From Prorocentrum cordatum (taxonomy: Eukaryota > Sar > Dinophyceae > Prorocentrales > Prorocentraceae), in contig CAUYUJ010020281.1 in assembly GCA_963575745.1 (NCBI GenBank), positions 303,960 to 361,459 on the forward strand: DNA of 57,500 nucleotides. Direction: 5' to 3'. The position numbers and the translations under genes were made by a program. This document shows positions 1-10,239 of this stretch, one piece after another (position 1 is the first letter of the stretch; every line of letters starts with the position of its first letter). The notes under the pieces were generated by a model. The model searched no databases. It had not been told where the DNA came from and was given only the letters and a program-made list of their open reading frames with translations.

Positions 1-701
1 TGGGGGGCTGAGCTGGCTCCTCGCACTTGGCACGCCAAGCATCTCTGGCGCCAGGCCGCACCGGAGCGATTGCATGCGCCGTTTGCCCGCTGAACTTGCG
101 AACTTGGCTCGCTATCACCCTGCACGAGATCCGTCGAGAGAAGGTCGTTGTGGCTTGGTCTGGACGCACGCCGGTGTGTTCATATGGTTGCTCCTCTACA
201 TGCAGGGCAAGCCGTGTCCAGCCTGCTGTTTGTGCTTGTTGACATGTTCAAGCTTGGGCCGCTGTTTTTCGACGCAGGGAGGGGTACGAGGGGGCCTCTT
301 GTCCCTGGCTCGGTCGAGGACGGAAGCCCATCAGACTGATTCTGTTTGTTTCCCCCACGCGGGCCGCGCCCACCCACGTGATGTGCGCGTGGGCTGCATG
401 TCGCCGTTGATGGCTTTTTGAGTCCCCCAGGGGCTTGCCGTCCATCTGTGGGCAACAGGTGCCAGAGAGAGAGATTGCGCATGCACCCCAGGGTGACTCT
501 TGCGACAGATCGCACTGCAACCATCGCTTCGTGTGCTCACAGCCTGGCACTGGACCACCGTCTCCTCCTGCTGGGGCCCGCCCTTGGCATGTCCGAGAGC
601 ATCTTCCGGCTGCTCCGCACCCCAGAGGCCGTCGGGCCCGCCCAGCACCAGGACAAATCGCTCCAGAGCCTTCCGGAACGCTCTCAGAACGCTCTCAGAG
701 C
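1..701. other. intergenic, no gene recognised
   Basis: Open frames occur on both strands, but none shows a recognisable domain. Around 671-700 the motif GGAACGCTCT is repeated in tandem, and a similar motif recurs near 42150. Nothing else is supportable. Confidence 0.5.
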
Positions 702-855
702 TAGGGGGCCACAAGCGAACCCTACCCCTACCCCCCACGATTTCTGAGGGGGAGGGTGGGGTTCACTTCATTCGGGAGGTCACGAGCGAAGTGAACCCCA
801 CCCTCCCCCTCAAAAATCGTGGGGGGTAGGGGTAGGGTTCGCTAGTGGCCCCCTA
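702..855. repeat. foldback (MITE-like) inverted repeat with 68-bp arms
   Basis: The left arm (702-769) and right arm (788-855) are reverse complements at about 66 of 68 positions, around an 18-nt spacer. The outer ends read TAGGGGGCCAC and GTGGCCCCCTA. The arms contain C-rich telomere-like CCCTACCCCTACCCCC, but there is no tandem telomere array. GAACGCTCT on the left and AGAGCGTTCT on the right may extend the inverted symmetry. No protein is encoded. This is best read as a small non-autonomous foldback element; the near identity suggests recent origin or gene conversion between arms. Confidence 0.85.
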
Positions 856-1439
856 AGAGCGTTCTGGAGTGGTCTGGGATGGCCGTGGCGACCGATACAT
901 CCTCCAGGACCGCCAGATCGCAGAGGCCCCCGATTTCTGGTCCGAGTTTGTCCCGGTGCTGGCTTCGTCTTTCGCCGCCTCCAGGAGACAGCGGCATTGG
1001 CGCGGAGGCATTCCTGCAGCTCCTGGCCGCCAAGCACGGGCTGGCGGACGACGAGTACACCGCCAGACGCACCGAGCGCGAATGGGAGAGGCAGCCGCGG
1101 GGCAGCACGGGGGCGTCTTGGGGGGCGGATGGTGAGGTGGCCGTGCCATGGCCTGCCATGCTGGTCAAGGGTCGACGTGCAGAAGGGGGTGCGGGTGTGA
1201 GCAGGCCAAGGCTGACGGTGAGGAGGAGGGGGATACCGATGGGAGGAGGAAGGAGCCACAGGCCGCAGCTCTGAGAAACTTGCTTCATGGATTTCTGTCC
1301 TCTTCTCCCTGAGGGCGCGGCCAGGTCATTCTCTCGCACACCTGTATTCTAGAGCTTGGAGTCTCTGACGTTGGTCGTCGTTCTCTAGTTTCGCGTCGTC
1401 CCCCCTCCGGATCTCCTCCTGGCGCCCTCCTCTCAACGT
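856..1439. other. intergenic; possible short exon-like frame
   Basis: A + strand frame at about 879-1150 reads EAFLQLLAAKHGLADDEYT, followed by a charged stretch, which is protein-like. It has no recognisable family, no clear splice sites and competing frames. I do not call a gene. Confidence 0.2.
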
Positions 1440-1760
1440 GCCTTCAAGACGGCCTTCGAAGGAAGACTCCAAGACGCCCCAGAGGCGTTGATACGACCCA
1501 TGAGGCTGCAATTTTGGCTCTTGAATCCAACGTGACTCAACAAAGTCCATAGAATGACCAACGAGAGTCGTGAAGCTTTAGAGTTTCGGGCCTCAGAGGC
1601 TGCCAAGAAGGTCCACGACGCCCCGACCCCAAGGCAGCTCCAAGATGATCCCAGACCGCCTTGACATGGCTCAATAATGCTCCCATGCCCTTCAAAATGA
1701 CCCCAACAGGCCCGAAGAGATCCCGAGACGCCCCAAGAGGCCACAAGGGGAAACCAAGAA
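1440..1760 (-). repeat. degenerate TCTTGGGG-type minisatellite, reversed
   Basis: Read on the - strand, short units such as GGCCTCTTGGGGCGTCTCGG and CGGGCCTGTTGGGGTC recur with variation. The same unit style makes up the clearer arrays at 30780-31200 and 55190-55990. It is a diverged member of that family. Confidence 0.5.
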
Positions 1761-2389
1761 GGCGGCCCCAGGCAGGATGTCCGCAATAATCTCCTCCTTC
1801 TCACCATCCTACTGTCGCTCGCCACTCACTCGTGCAAGAACCAGGGCACACTTGCCACTTGTTTTCGTCAGCGAGCGCCCTCGTACCGTTGAGCTTTGGA
1901 GTCCTGTCCGGCGTCCAGGAGAATCTTCACGTACGGTCGGACCGAGGTATAGGATCGAGGTCGGTTCGGGGAGGGTGCCCTAATGTTCTTCGCGCTGGTT
2001 GGATGTCTTGTGCATTCTGGGAGAGGGTACCTTCGAGCGATGTTATGGTGTCGGGCGTTTGGGCCGGCGGAGGGTCTCATGTTCTTGAAGGATGTTTTCC
2101 TGTCCTAGGTCCGATTGTATGTTGGCTCGCCGACGCCCTGGACATCCTGGATCGAGGAGAATGCTGCTGATATTGAACTGGCCCGCGCGAGCTCTTGCCA
2201 TGCCCTCTTGGACCCTGGGCGCCAGGCTCATGGTTGCCATCGCCGGCCGCGTCTTCTCTCGGGCGGCGGCCCTAGACAGAGAGGCCCTTCTGTGACCTGC
2301 CGATCGGGGCTCGCCCTGCACCGCTGCCTGGCCGCTGCGCGGACGGATCGGGACCGCGGCGGCCGATCCGAGGCCCCCGCCCGGCGGGG
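1761..2389. other. intergenic, no gene recognised
   Basis: There are only short frames without family resemblance. On the - strand, about 2045-2240 gives a moderately protein-like frame (ARAGQFNISSILLDPGCPG), with no known domain. Confidence 0.3.
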
Positions 2390-2437
2390 CGCTCCGCGCT
2401 CCGCGCTCCGCGCTCCGCGCTCCGCGCTCCGCGCTTC
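2390..2437 (+). repeat. heptanucleotide microsatellite (CGCTCCG)n
   Basis: About six to seven head-to-tail copies of a 7-bp unit (GCGCTCC permutations) sit in very GC-rich sequence. Confidence 0.9.
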
Positions 2438-3303
2438 GGGCCGGGCCGGCAGGAGCGGGGGCCAGAGAGCGTGCCGCGGGCCGGCCCGGGGTCGGAGGCG
2501 GGCGGCCTCCCAGGTGGCGGACAGCTGCGGGGCGGCAGCCTCGTGCCCAGCGGGCGAGTAGCCTCCTCCGCCTCCTCCTCCTCCCCCCCTCGTGCTGAAG
2601 GAATTCGTCCGCCTCTCTGGCGGGGCCCAAGGGGAGGGCTGGGCACAAGCGTGTCTGCGAGACTGGCCGCGTGGGATCGGAAGGCTCGGACGTGGGCCTG
2701 CATGTTTTTACGGAAGGCCGCCATTCGCATGGGGGGATTGGGGCGGCTGCGGCCTTCTGAGGCCCGGGCCGATCCCTTGTGACCCCCGCCCCCTCTCCCT
2801 CCTCCCTCCCGCCTCCCTCCTCCCTCCTCCCTGCGCTGGAGAGGACGGGGGCATCCACCTTTCTTTTTGAGTTTTCTGCTGTCTGTCTCGTGGCGGTGGC
2901 GTGGGTGGTACTCGTGCTGCACCCTCCCTGGGGCATGCCGAGCAAACCGAGCACGCCCTGAGCGAAGCCGCTGGCCGACGACAACCTCCCTGCTTTTCTT
3001 CGCCCGACAGCCTCCTGCTCCTCCTCCTCGCCCGACAGCCTCCTGCTCCTCCTCCTCCTCCACCTCCTCCTCCTCCTTCTCTCCTCCCAACCTTCCACCT
3101 CCCTCCAACCATGACAGTTCGCTTTCTGCCCTTCCGATGGCCGGTCCTCTCTTTGGGACCCCTCCCGGGCTGCTCAGCCCCGGCGCCTTTGCGTCAGGTC
3201 GCGCCGCGGGCGAGCGCTTCGGCGTATAGACTCGGCGGCCGCCACGACAGAAACAGCCACGCTGCTGGGCACTCGGCCTGAGGCCTCTCGCTTCACCGCC
3301 GCT
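2438..3303. other. intergenic, GC-rich, no gene recognised
   Basis: CTCC-rich pyrimidine runs occur near 2570-2590, 2785-2835 and 3010-3085 on the + strand. Long - strand frames here are Gly/Arg/Glu-rich by-products of this composition. Confidence 0.5.
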
Positions 3304-3476
3304 GGAGGAGGAGGAAGAGGAGGAGGAGGAGGATGAGGAGGAGGAGGAGGAGGAGGAGGAGGAGGGGGGGGAGGGGGGAGGAGGAGGAGGAGTAGGATGG
3401 CAGCGCGACAGGAGGAGGAGGAGGAGGAGGAGGAGGAGGAGGAGGAGGAGGAGGAGGAGGAGGAGGAGGAGGAGCA
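3304..3476 (+). repeat. GGA trinucleotide tract
   Basis: Almost pure (GGA)n with a few GAA, GAT and GGGG interruptions, plus one interruption near 3395-3410. It forms a homopurine strand; all frames across it are artefactual poly-Glu, poly-Arg, poly-Gly and their complements. Confidence 0.95.
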
Positions 3477-3719
3477 GGTCGGAGGAGGCGGAGGAGGACA
3501 AGGACGAGGACAAGGAGGAAAGGGAGAACGAGGAGGCCCCTGGAGCCGGCGTCGGCGACGCCCATCGGCGGCTGCTCCGTGAGGGTTTTCTTGCACAGGC
3601 TTCGCTGCTGGGCCCGTCTAGCCAGCAGGGTCAGGCCAGGCGCATGCCGAGCTCCAGCACACCAGACCTTTGTGATGAGCGGGCAGTGCCGCCCTTGATC
3701 GAGCAGTGGCGAGGCGTCT

Positions 3720-3962
3720 TGGCTCACCAAATAATGTTCAAATCGCATTTTTCCTTTTTTTGGTGTGTGTGTGTTTGCAAGACATGTTGTTAGAACATTT
3801 CTGGCTGTGACCGTTCTGCTTGAATACACCGGCTTTGTGCTCTAGGAGCACTGCTTCTGTTCTTGGAATATGTTTTTGAACATGTCGTGGTGGGCCAATC
3901 GGAATACTGGGACGGGCGGTCCCTGCTCAACTTGACCCCGCCCTGGGCAGCCGCACCAACCG
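3720..3962 (+). repeat. dispersed repeat family D2, copy 1
   Basis: The block TTAGAACATTTCTGGCTG, then TTCTGTTCTTGGAATATG, then GGTGGGCCAATCGGAAT, then GGTCCCTGCTC is matched in order and orientation by 40790-40990. There it reads CAGAACACTTCTGGCTG, GTGTTCTTGTACTTCTAAC, GTGGTAGGCCTATAGGAAT and GGTCCCTGCTC. It is a diverged, non-coding dispersed repeat. Confidence 0.6.
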
Positions 3963-4197
3963 CGCTCCGCCCCGCCCACGCGGCCGCCGCGCGTCGCCAA
4001 GCCTCGCCTGGCAGCCTCGGGGCGATCGCCCAGGCGCGAGCCTGCCGCGGCGCTCTCGCCGCAGGCGGCGGCCGCCGGCCGCCAGGCTCCGCGATGCGCT
4101 GGTCGGACCGCCGACCCTCCGCGCGGCCCCGTCGGTGCGGCTCGCGCCCGGGTGGCTGCCACACACGGCGTGCCGCCACGGACAGCGTCGACGTGTG

Positions 4198-4545
4198 AAA
4201 GGAGGAGGAGGAGGAGGAGGAGGAGGAGGAGGAGGAGGAGGAGGAGGAGGAGGAGGAGGAGGAGGAGGAGGAGGAGAGGAGGAGGAGGAGGAGGAGGAGG
4301 AGGAAGGGAGGAGGAAGGGGAGGAGGAAGGGGAGGAGGAGGGAGGAGGAGGGAGGAGGAGGAGGAGGAGGAGGAGGAGGAGGAGGAGGAGGAGGAGGAGG
4401 AGGAGGAGGCGGAGGAGGCGGAGGAGGAGGAGGAGGAGGAGGAGGAGGAGGAGGAGGAGGAGGAGGGGGAGGGGGAGGAGGGGGGGGAGGAGGAGGAGGG
4501 GAGGAGGAGGAGGAGGAGGAGGAGGAGGAGGAGGAGGAGGAGGAC
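4198..4545 (+). repeat. GGA trinucleotide tract (about 350 bp)
   Basis: The longest continuous GGA tract in the window, with a few GGC, GGAA and G-run variants. It is a homopurine/homopyrimidine block able in principle to form H-DNA or G-rich structures. The open frames over it are not genes. Confidence 0.97.
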
Positions 4546-4774
4546 AATCACAAAGCTAATGAGGGAGGCTAGGGGTTGGCCGACCCGACCCTAACCCGAA
4601 ACCTCGTGGCACTGGGCCACCTGTGTTCTCCACTGCGGCCGCCGGTGAACCAACTGGCCGCAGCGGCGGCAGGTCGCTGCCGGCGCTGAACGAGGGCGAA
4701 GGGCCCGGATGTGGCGTATGCACACCTGGCCACAACTGCTCCTCCCCTCCGCCGCCAACAAGGCCAATGGGGGA

Positions 4775-5190
4775 GGGGTGGGGCTGAGCATCGGTCGGGG
4801 TGGTCTGGCAAGCCAAGTCCATCCCCGTGCACAGGCCCCACGGGGGGCGGCCCCCCTGTGCAACTGTCGCCGCAGAGGGAGCCATCGCTCCACGGCTGTG
4901 CAACAGGGGAACGCCAAACAGCACGCTGTGGTGAAAAAGGACGGCCAGCATCGCCTGACTGACGGAACCCCTCGGCCCGAGTTCAAGGGCTGGCTGCGCG
5001 ACACCAGCACCGCCAGCCAGGACGACACGACACCCCAGATCGAGCCCGCAGCCAGCGTCGGGCTACCGCTGAAAGTGGGGGGCGAGCGACTGTCGGGGTG
5101 GACTGGCTAAACCAAGTCCACCCCCGTGCCCAGCCCAACCGCAGGAGAATGGCCCTCTGTGCGACCATGGCCGCAGAGGGGTGAGTACTC
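4775..5190 (+). repeat. direct duplication, period about 300 bp
   Basis: GGTCGGGGTGGTCTGGCAAG, CCAAGTCCATCCCCGTGC and a CGCCGCAGAGG block (about 4789-4880) recur as GTCGGGGTGGACTGGCTAA, CCAAGTCCACCCCCGTGC and GGCCGCAGAGG at about 5092-5185. The two are diverged copies of a unit of unknown origin with no convincing coding frame. Confidence 0.6.
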
Positions 5191-5215
5191 CAACGCTCCT
5201 TCCCCCTGAGTCGGG

Positions 5216-5282
5216 GTGCCTGACACGCGTGCAGACGCGCGCGCACACACACACGCACACACACACAAACACACAAGAAAAC
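5216..5282 (+). repeat. CA-rich microsatellite
   Basis: Alternating CA/CGCA dinucleotides, interrupted by GCGC, are densest at 5241-5281. Confidence 0.85.
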
Positions 5283-5598
5283 ACGAGGCGACGCCAGCCC
5301 GCCGAGGCCCGCCAACCCCTGGTGTTAGGAACGCCAGGGCGGTGATAGGCCTCGCCCCTGGTGTGGGCCTATCTGGGCTCTTGAACTTCAAACTGCCCGC
5401 TGACTTGAGCCTGCTCTTCTCTGACCAATTTAGCCACTGGAGTCGCTGGGGTCGAGAAAACGATCGGGGAACTCATTAAGCCCTTCGGATCCCACCCTTC
5501 CTGGACGCGATCAAGCTGTGTGGCCGCGCCTTGGTGAGCTACTCGAGTGCCGCAAATTCCAGTGAGACCTCGACCCAACCCTTCAAATTAGGATCCAC

Positions 5599-5775
5599 AC
5601 TTATATCAGGAGGAAAAGAAACACACAGACACAATTAATCCTCGATTCCCAGGAAAATATAGGAAAATATGGGAAGTGGGGGGGAAGACAGAAACCCAGA
5701 AAATATAGGAAAATATGGGGAATATTTTTATTTGTGTGTATTTATTTGTGTGTCCTGGGGCCCCTTCATTATAGC
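5599..5775 (+). repeat. dispersed repeat family D1, copy 1
   Basis: It shares with 40613-40790 the ordered blocks AGGAGG-AAAGAAACACA, CAGACACAATT, GAAAATATGGGAAGTG, GGGGGAAGAC, CACAGAAAATAT and GTCC-TGGGGCCCC. Both copies are in the same orientation and about 70-75 percent similar by eye. It lies just beyond the 3' side of LINE-A (a - strand element) and could be its 3' UTR, but the other copy is not attached to a recognisable LINE. Confidence 0.65.
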
Positions 5776-5779
5776 AAAC

Positions 5780-6159
5780 CAAGATACTCGTGGGGCGATC
5801 GAGGTGCTCATAATAGAAAAGGTCATGGCCTTTGCTATCGTGCACCAGATTAGACAGCTGCTTGCGAAGGCCAGGACGCTGTGTGGCCTCGAGCGCAACT
5901 CTCTGCTTGATCGATCGGGTCTGAACCCTACACAGTCTACAACGCCACTTACCAAACATCATCGCCCACTTTGGACCCTCCGAGGCCCTCTCTGGGCAAC
6001 ATGGGGCTCAGGAGGCGGAGGGGGAGGAGACTGGGCCGACGTAGACGACGAGGCCGAGGGAGCCCAAGAGGACAGGGCTGAGGCAGCGCCCGTGGGAGGA
6101 GAGAGTCTCTTCTCTGGGGCTGCCAGGGCCTTGTTGCGCTTAGGGGCTATCGCAGGCCA
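5780..6159 (-). pseudogene. LINE-A Cys-containing C-terminal tail and 3' region
   Basis: A - strand frame beginning near 5962 reads FGKWRCRLCRVQTRSIKQ and continues with a basic region. Dinoflagellate LINE ORF2 proteins often end in Cys-rich motifs, so this may be the end of ORF2. Only one CxxC pair is seen, so the call is weak. The stretch 5970-6160 between this and the RNase H domain is frameshifted. Confidence 0.35.
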
Positions 6160-6906
6160 CTATCCCAGAGCCTGGGCCGCATACGTCAGATATTTCTTCA
6201 GAAGCTCCTGGTCCTCTGGAAAACTGCGCTTCTCATCTTCATTTGGCTGGACTCCTCGCTGCGCAGCCGCCTTGGCCAGACGATCTGCGGCGTCGTTGCC
6301 TTCCGCCAGCCTTCGTGCCTCGCTGCCCGCGAGAAGGGCTTCGATGCCCTGGTGGGCCTTGACCTTCAGGAGCCTCTGCCCCAAAGGGAAACGCCCACGA
6401 CCCGCGAGGACTTTTAAACCCAGCCCACAAGTTGCGACGGGGGTAGTCCTCGCCGCCATGCAGCAGGATAACTCTTGTATCACCCGAGCAAGCAGCTTCA
6501 ATGTCAGCAGACATTAAGCTAGCAGCAACAGCAGCTAAATGTTCCGCGGCCCCCGAGGTTTGAAGATACATCTGGCCGACGCGGCCGCTGAAATGGGCAA
6601 CCATTTCATGCGCGCAAGAGCAAACCCCGCGGCATTGAGAACGTAGTGCCCGTGGCTGGTGCAGCTTCCGTTTATGTAGACTTCCCCTTCGCTGAAAGCT
6701 TCCGGGTGGCTGAGGTCAGCCTGATCACGCCAAAACTCTCCGAATTCAAGCCCCGAGCCTGGGGGCGGGCCCCCTTCGAACTCAGGGACCAGCTGGAACC
6801 CGAGGTGCAAAGGGGGGGCCAGGGGAGGTGGCTCTCGAAGCCTCTGGAGCTCCGCATCCGAGAAGTGAGTGGCTCTAAGTTGTTCCGTCTTAGGGTAGTA
6901 GAACAT
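6160..6906 (-). pseudogene. LINE-A RNase H domain (frameshifted)
   Basis: The domain is spread over three - strand frames. The first block (about 6700-6640) reads GEVYINGSCTSHG, where RNase H has a first-strand Asp in a DGS motif; here the position is Asn, a likely catalytic loss. The second (about 6570-6480) reads TSGAAEHLAAVAAS, the helix carrying the catalytic Glu. The third (about 6380-6280) reads LLKVKAHQG and EGNDAADRLAKAA, the final His/Asp motifs. Together they show a type I RNase H downstream of the RT. At least two frameshifts separate the blocks, so no protein can be made. Confidence 0.8.
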
Positions 6907-7029
6907 CCTATGACCGAGGTCGTCCGAATGGTGGCCGCACTCGCAGCCTGTGGGTGCATCATATCCTGCAGCTTTGGCTCTCTCTATGGTCCAGATGCTC
7001 TGGTTGAGGAAGGCTAGTAGTGAACCTTT

Positions 7030-7389
7030 CTATTGTCCAGGGAGGCCAGATGCTAGAACGCTACGAGCGGCAGCAACGTCTATCTGCGCATTCTGGTGGC
7101 CGAGCTTCGCGGCCGCCTGCTTGGCGAGCCGGGCGTGCCAGTCCAGCCCCATGAGCTGTTGGAGGAAGGCAGGGGAGTGATCTGGGAAGGGATATTCAAG
7201 GCCTGCGGAGGACAGAAACTCGAAGGGGCCCTGGAACTTCCAACCAAGACGTTTGAGGGAAAGCACGGCAGCACTGTGTGGGCCTCTGGAGGGTCCCCAT
7301 GCTTTCGCAACCCTAGGCGATATGGCGTCAACCCGCTCCCGCAGTTGCCGCAGACTGGCCGCGGCGTGGCGGGGGCGGGCGGACGCGTC
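7030..7389 (-). pseudogene. LINE-A region between RT and RNase H
   Basis: The - strand frame 7266-7030 reads LSLKRLGWKFQGPFEFLSSAG and then FPDHSPAFLQQLMGLDWHARL. It resembles the linker after the RT domain in dinoflagellate LINE ORF2 proteins (a basic LxRxGW motif followed by a SPA/LL helix). It is collinear with the RT upstream but in another frame. Confidence 0.55.
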
Positions 7390-8930
7390 TCAAACAAGAC
7401 GGTGCCACGAAATGGCAGGACCCAGGGCCGCTTTCCACAGCGGGTCCTGGAGGATGAGCTGCGACAGGCTGCGGCTGCGCGTCGAACAGCGCGGACCAGC
7501 AGCAGCGAGAAACTGAGACCTAGCCCACTCAAGCTGGGTGCCGTTGATTGCAGTGACCTCGACTCCGAAAGTGGTGGCCTCCTCACAGCCAGTCTTACAC
7601 AGTTTGTGGGTGTTTCCCCCAGCACGCTTGAGCATGCGGACCCTGTTGAGTCTTTTGCGCATCTTGCCCAGACGCCCCCGAAGCTTCCGAAACTTCCTCC
7701 ACCGTCTTCGGGGCCTGCCAGCCCCAGTTTCAACCCCCAGGTTAGAACCCGAACGGTCCTGAGACGGGCCAGCCAGTGGCCCCAGGGCTTTTCGAAGTTG
7801 GTCCTGGAGGGCTTGGTGAGAAGCCAGGGCCTGGCTCTTCTTGCTGGCGACCTGGCACTTAAACTCATGACTGATGCAATCCGCCATCGACCTGGCGGCG
7901 AGATTAAGCTTGCTGGCGATGAGGCTGAAACTGCGGCCGTGACGCTGGAGCAACAGATCGTCTGTATACATCGCGAGCCTAATGTAACTGTGGGCCTGCG
8001 TCCAGATGTCGAGCGGGGCGAGCACATACATTTGTATTAAGTAGGTGGCCAAACTGCATCCAGCTGCTATGCCCCCCGGCTTACCCACGCGAACGGCGCA
8101 ATCTTGTAGCGAACCGGTGCGTTCACTAGCATGAGTTGATATTATCCTAAGCAGGCAAGACGGGGAACCATATCCAACAGCACGATGAGCAAGACAAGGC
8201 CGATCAACATGTTCGTAGTAGTTGGATGAATCATATGAAGCCTGAGCGCTGTATTGATGATAGTTGTCAGTGCTATTGAGTTCGCATTCCAACGATTGCT
8301 TAAATACTAGCTCAGCGATCGAGTGTCCCGCCTGATGCGCAAGGTACGGCCGACGGCGGCGAGCTTCCCACTGTCTGCCCGCGGACCTTCTGAGGCGAGC
8401 CCATGCTCGATGCAAAACTGAAAGCATGCCAATGGACCTGAAAGACGGCTGACTGGCTGGAGCATCATGTTGTTTTAAGTTTGATCATGAGCGTGGAGAC
8501 AATTCCCTGGAGTTGCGTAGGCATGTGACCAACTTTCTTAAAGAGACCAATAAACTGGCAGACGATCTCCGCCTGCTCGTCGTTGAGCATGCTGGAATGG
8601 CGGGGATGGAAACCATCCCAGGTAGAAGCGGTGGCGCGCGGGAAGCTGCGGGCAACTTGTCGGAGCCTCTTGGGAGGAATAGGGCCAACTCGATCATCAA
8701 TATCAGGAACGAGCTGGGGGGGGTCCCTTGCGAAACCTGCAAAATCTCAGCCAGGCGATCCGCTTCTACCTGCAAAACGTGCTGAGGCCTACCAGTGAAC
8801 TGCGACTCGTGCTGCGCAGAAACGGGACTCCAGGCCTCCAACCTCTTCGACCATCTGTGGGCCCATCCCAATCCTCCTCTCATATTGGACTGCACCCACT
8901 CCCTCCAAGCCCTCCCGCCGGCAGCGTTCT
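7390..8930 (-). pseudogene. LINE-A reverse transcriptase (frameshifted)
   Basis: The longest intact block is on the - strand from 8427 to 7390. It contains RSAGRQWEA (RT motif 2 neighbourhood), GIAAGCSLATYL (motif B) and MYTDDLLLQ (motif C, catalytic Asp pair intact). Upstream, about 8620-8467, another frame reads WDGFHPRHSSMLNDEQ and KKVGHMPTQLQGI, the early RT motifs, ending at a TGA. About 8860-8760 reads LTGRPQHVLQVEADRLAEIL. The motif A region near 8300-8200 is scrambled. The domain is recognisable as a non-LTR RT but needs at least two frame corrections. Confidence 0.85.
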
Positions 8931-9139
8931 CGGCTGCCTGCTCCTGGTGTAGACCTGCTCTAGCAGCTCGTTCAGGACTTGGAGTGCAAAGGCCTGGTCA
9001 AGTAGGCTGGCCTGAAAATCAACATGCAGCAGACCTGCAGCAACTCGAACATCATGCAGTCCCTCCTTGGGGGACAAGGCGCCGGAGAACAGCTCGGGGC
9101 TATCCTCGAGGCTGTCCAGGGTGTCTTGGAACTCCTGAT

Positions 9140-10208
9140 GGCCCTAGTCCTGAACGCATATACGAAGGTCCTGCACGCGATTGCACAACCATCTGAGGGG
9201 GCCAGGCCACCCATGTAGCCCTACGCATCGCAGCCTTGGCCTCCGCGGGGGCCATGGGGATCTGAGGGGGGGGGGGGGGGGCCTGGGGTACTTACTAGGT
9301 TTAATGGGGGCGTTGGTCTTCTTACTGATTGTAGCTTCAAGGTCCTGGGCCAGGGTGGAGTACGCGTAGTCCAGGAGCGCCGTCGACTGCTGATCTGAGA
9401 GAGGCCGCTGAGCATCATCAATCAGTTGTGTAGCATATTCCACTACCGCGGCAGTCTGGTGCCGACTCACTTCTGGTAATTGCGGGCCCACGGGAATATG
9501 CGTGGGCAGCTTCTGAGGCCTATGCAGCATGGGGATATTAAAGTTACCCTGGGCAACAATATCCAGCAACACATGCCTGCGGGGGGAGAGATGGTAGGAG
9601 GCCAGAGCGCGGGGTTTGAGAAGCCAGGGAACGAGACCCCGACTGGACACAACATAATCTAAGGTTGACTTTGTCTTCTTAGTCCTGTAACTGGCTGTGG
9701 GTGGCGTGAGCACTGACATGGTAGACCTGAACAGAAACTCAACCTGAACCAGCTTAGACGGGGCCAAATGAAAACCCTTAGCGACCAACGCTGTGTGAGC
9801 AAGATCATCCTGAAGCTGGCCGATGGTGGCCAACAAGTTCAGCATGGTCTCTGAGAGACCAGCAGCAGCCTGAACACATGCACTGCACAGGCCGATTTTT
9901 TGGGCCCCTGGGATTTCAAAGATCACCCCAGACAAGCGAGCAGGGTCATACCCCGCGGGAATAGCAAGAGGCTGGACCCCAAACTCGCAACTCCTGAGAC
10001 CAGCTCATTGTTTGGGTTCACGGCGGCAGGGGTTAGGTAAGCTAACCGCCTTTGCGCGGAGCATTATTGAATCCGACGCACAATGCTATCTCCTTCGGCT
10101 AACTTGCACTCCTGTGCACAAATGATCGTGCCTTCACTAGCTTGCGGCGACTGCACAAACTTACGTACAGCAGCCCAGCACGCATTGTTGGTGGCGAGCT
10201 TATGAACT
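9140..10208 (-). pseudogene. LINE-A endonuclease domain (frameshifted)
   Basis: The 5' part (10208-10067) reads TNNACWAAVRKFVQSP and TIICAQECKL, matching the start and the Gln-Glu metal-binding motif of apurinic-like endonucleases. The 3' part (9935-9144) reads YRTKKTKSTLDYVVSSRG, the Thr/Ser-x-x-Asp-Tyr block near the end of the fold. Where a GDFN motif is expected, the sequence reads AKGFHLAPSKLVQ, so the catalytic Asp and Asn appear lost. A stop at 10064-10066 and a frame change separate the two halves. Homopolymer G near 9268-9280 adds another probable frame disruption. Confidence 0.75.
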
Positions 10209-10239
10209 TTGCTACCCTGACAACGGGGCCTGACGTGTG

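Noticed and set aside
702-855. Telomere or subtelomere
   Set aside because: Only two C-rich telomere-like units per arm, in an inverted arrangement. No tandem array.
1501-1535. ATTTTGGCTCTTG resembling the end of the spliced leader
   Set aside because: Lacks CCGTAG and the final CAAG, and only about 14 of 21 positions match. Probable chance.
3174-4551. Long Ser-, Pro-, Leu-, Arg-, Glu- or Gly-rich open frames over the GGA tracts (here and at every other GGA/TCC tract)
   Set aside because: They are translations of a trinucleotide repeat in all six frames. There is no non-repetitive domain and no start context.
7096-8040. A 314-residue + strand frame
   Set aside because: Antisense to the LINE-A reverse transcriptase, which has recognisable motifs on the - strand.
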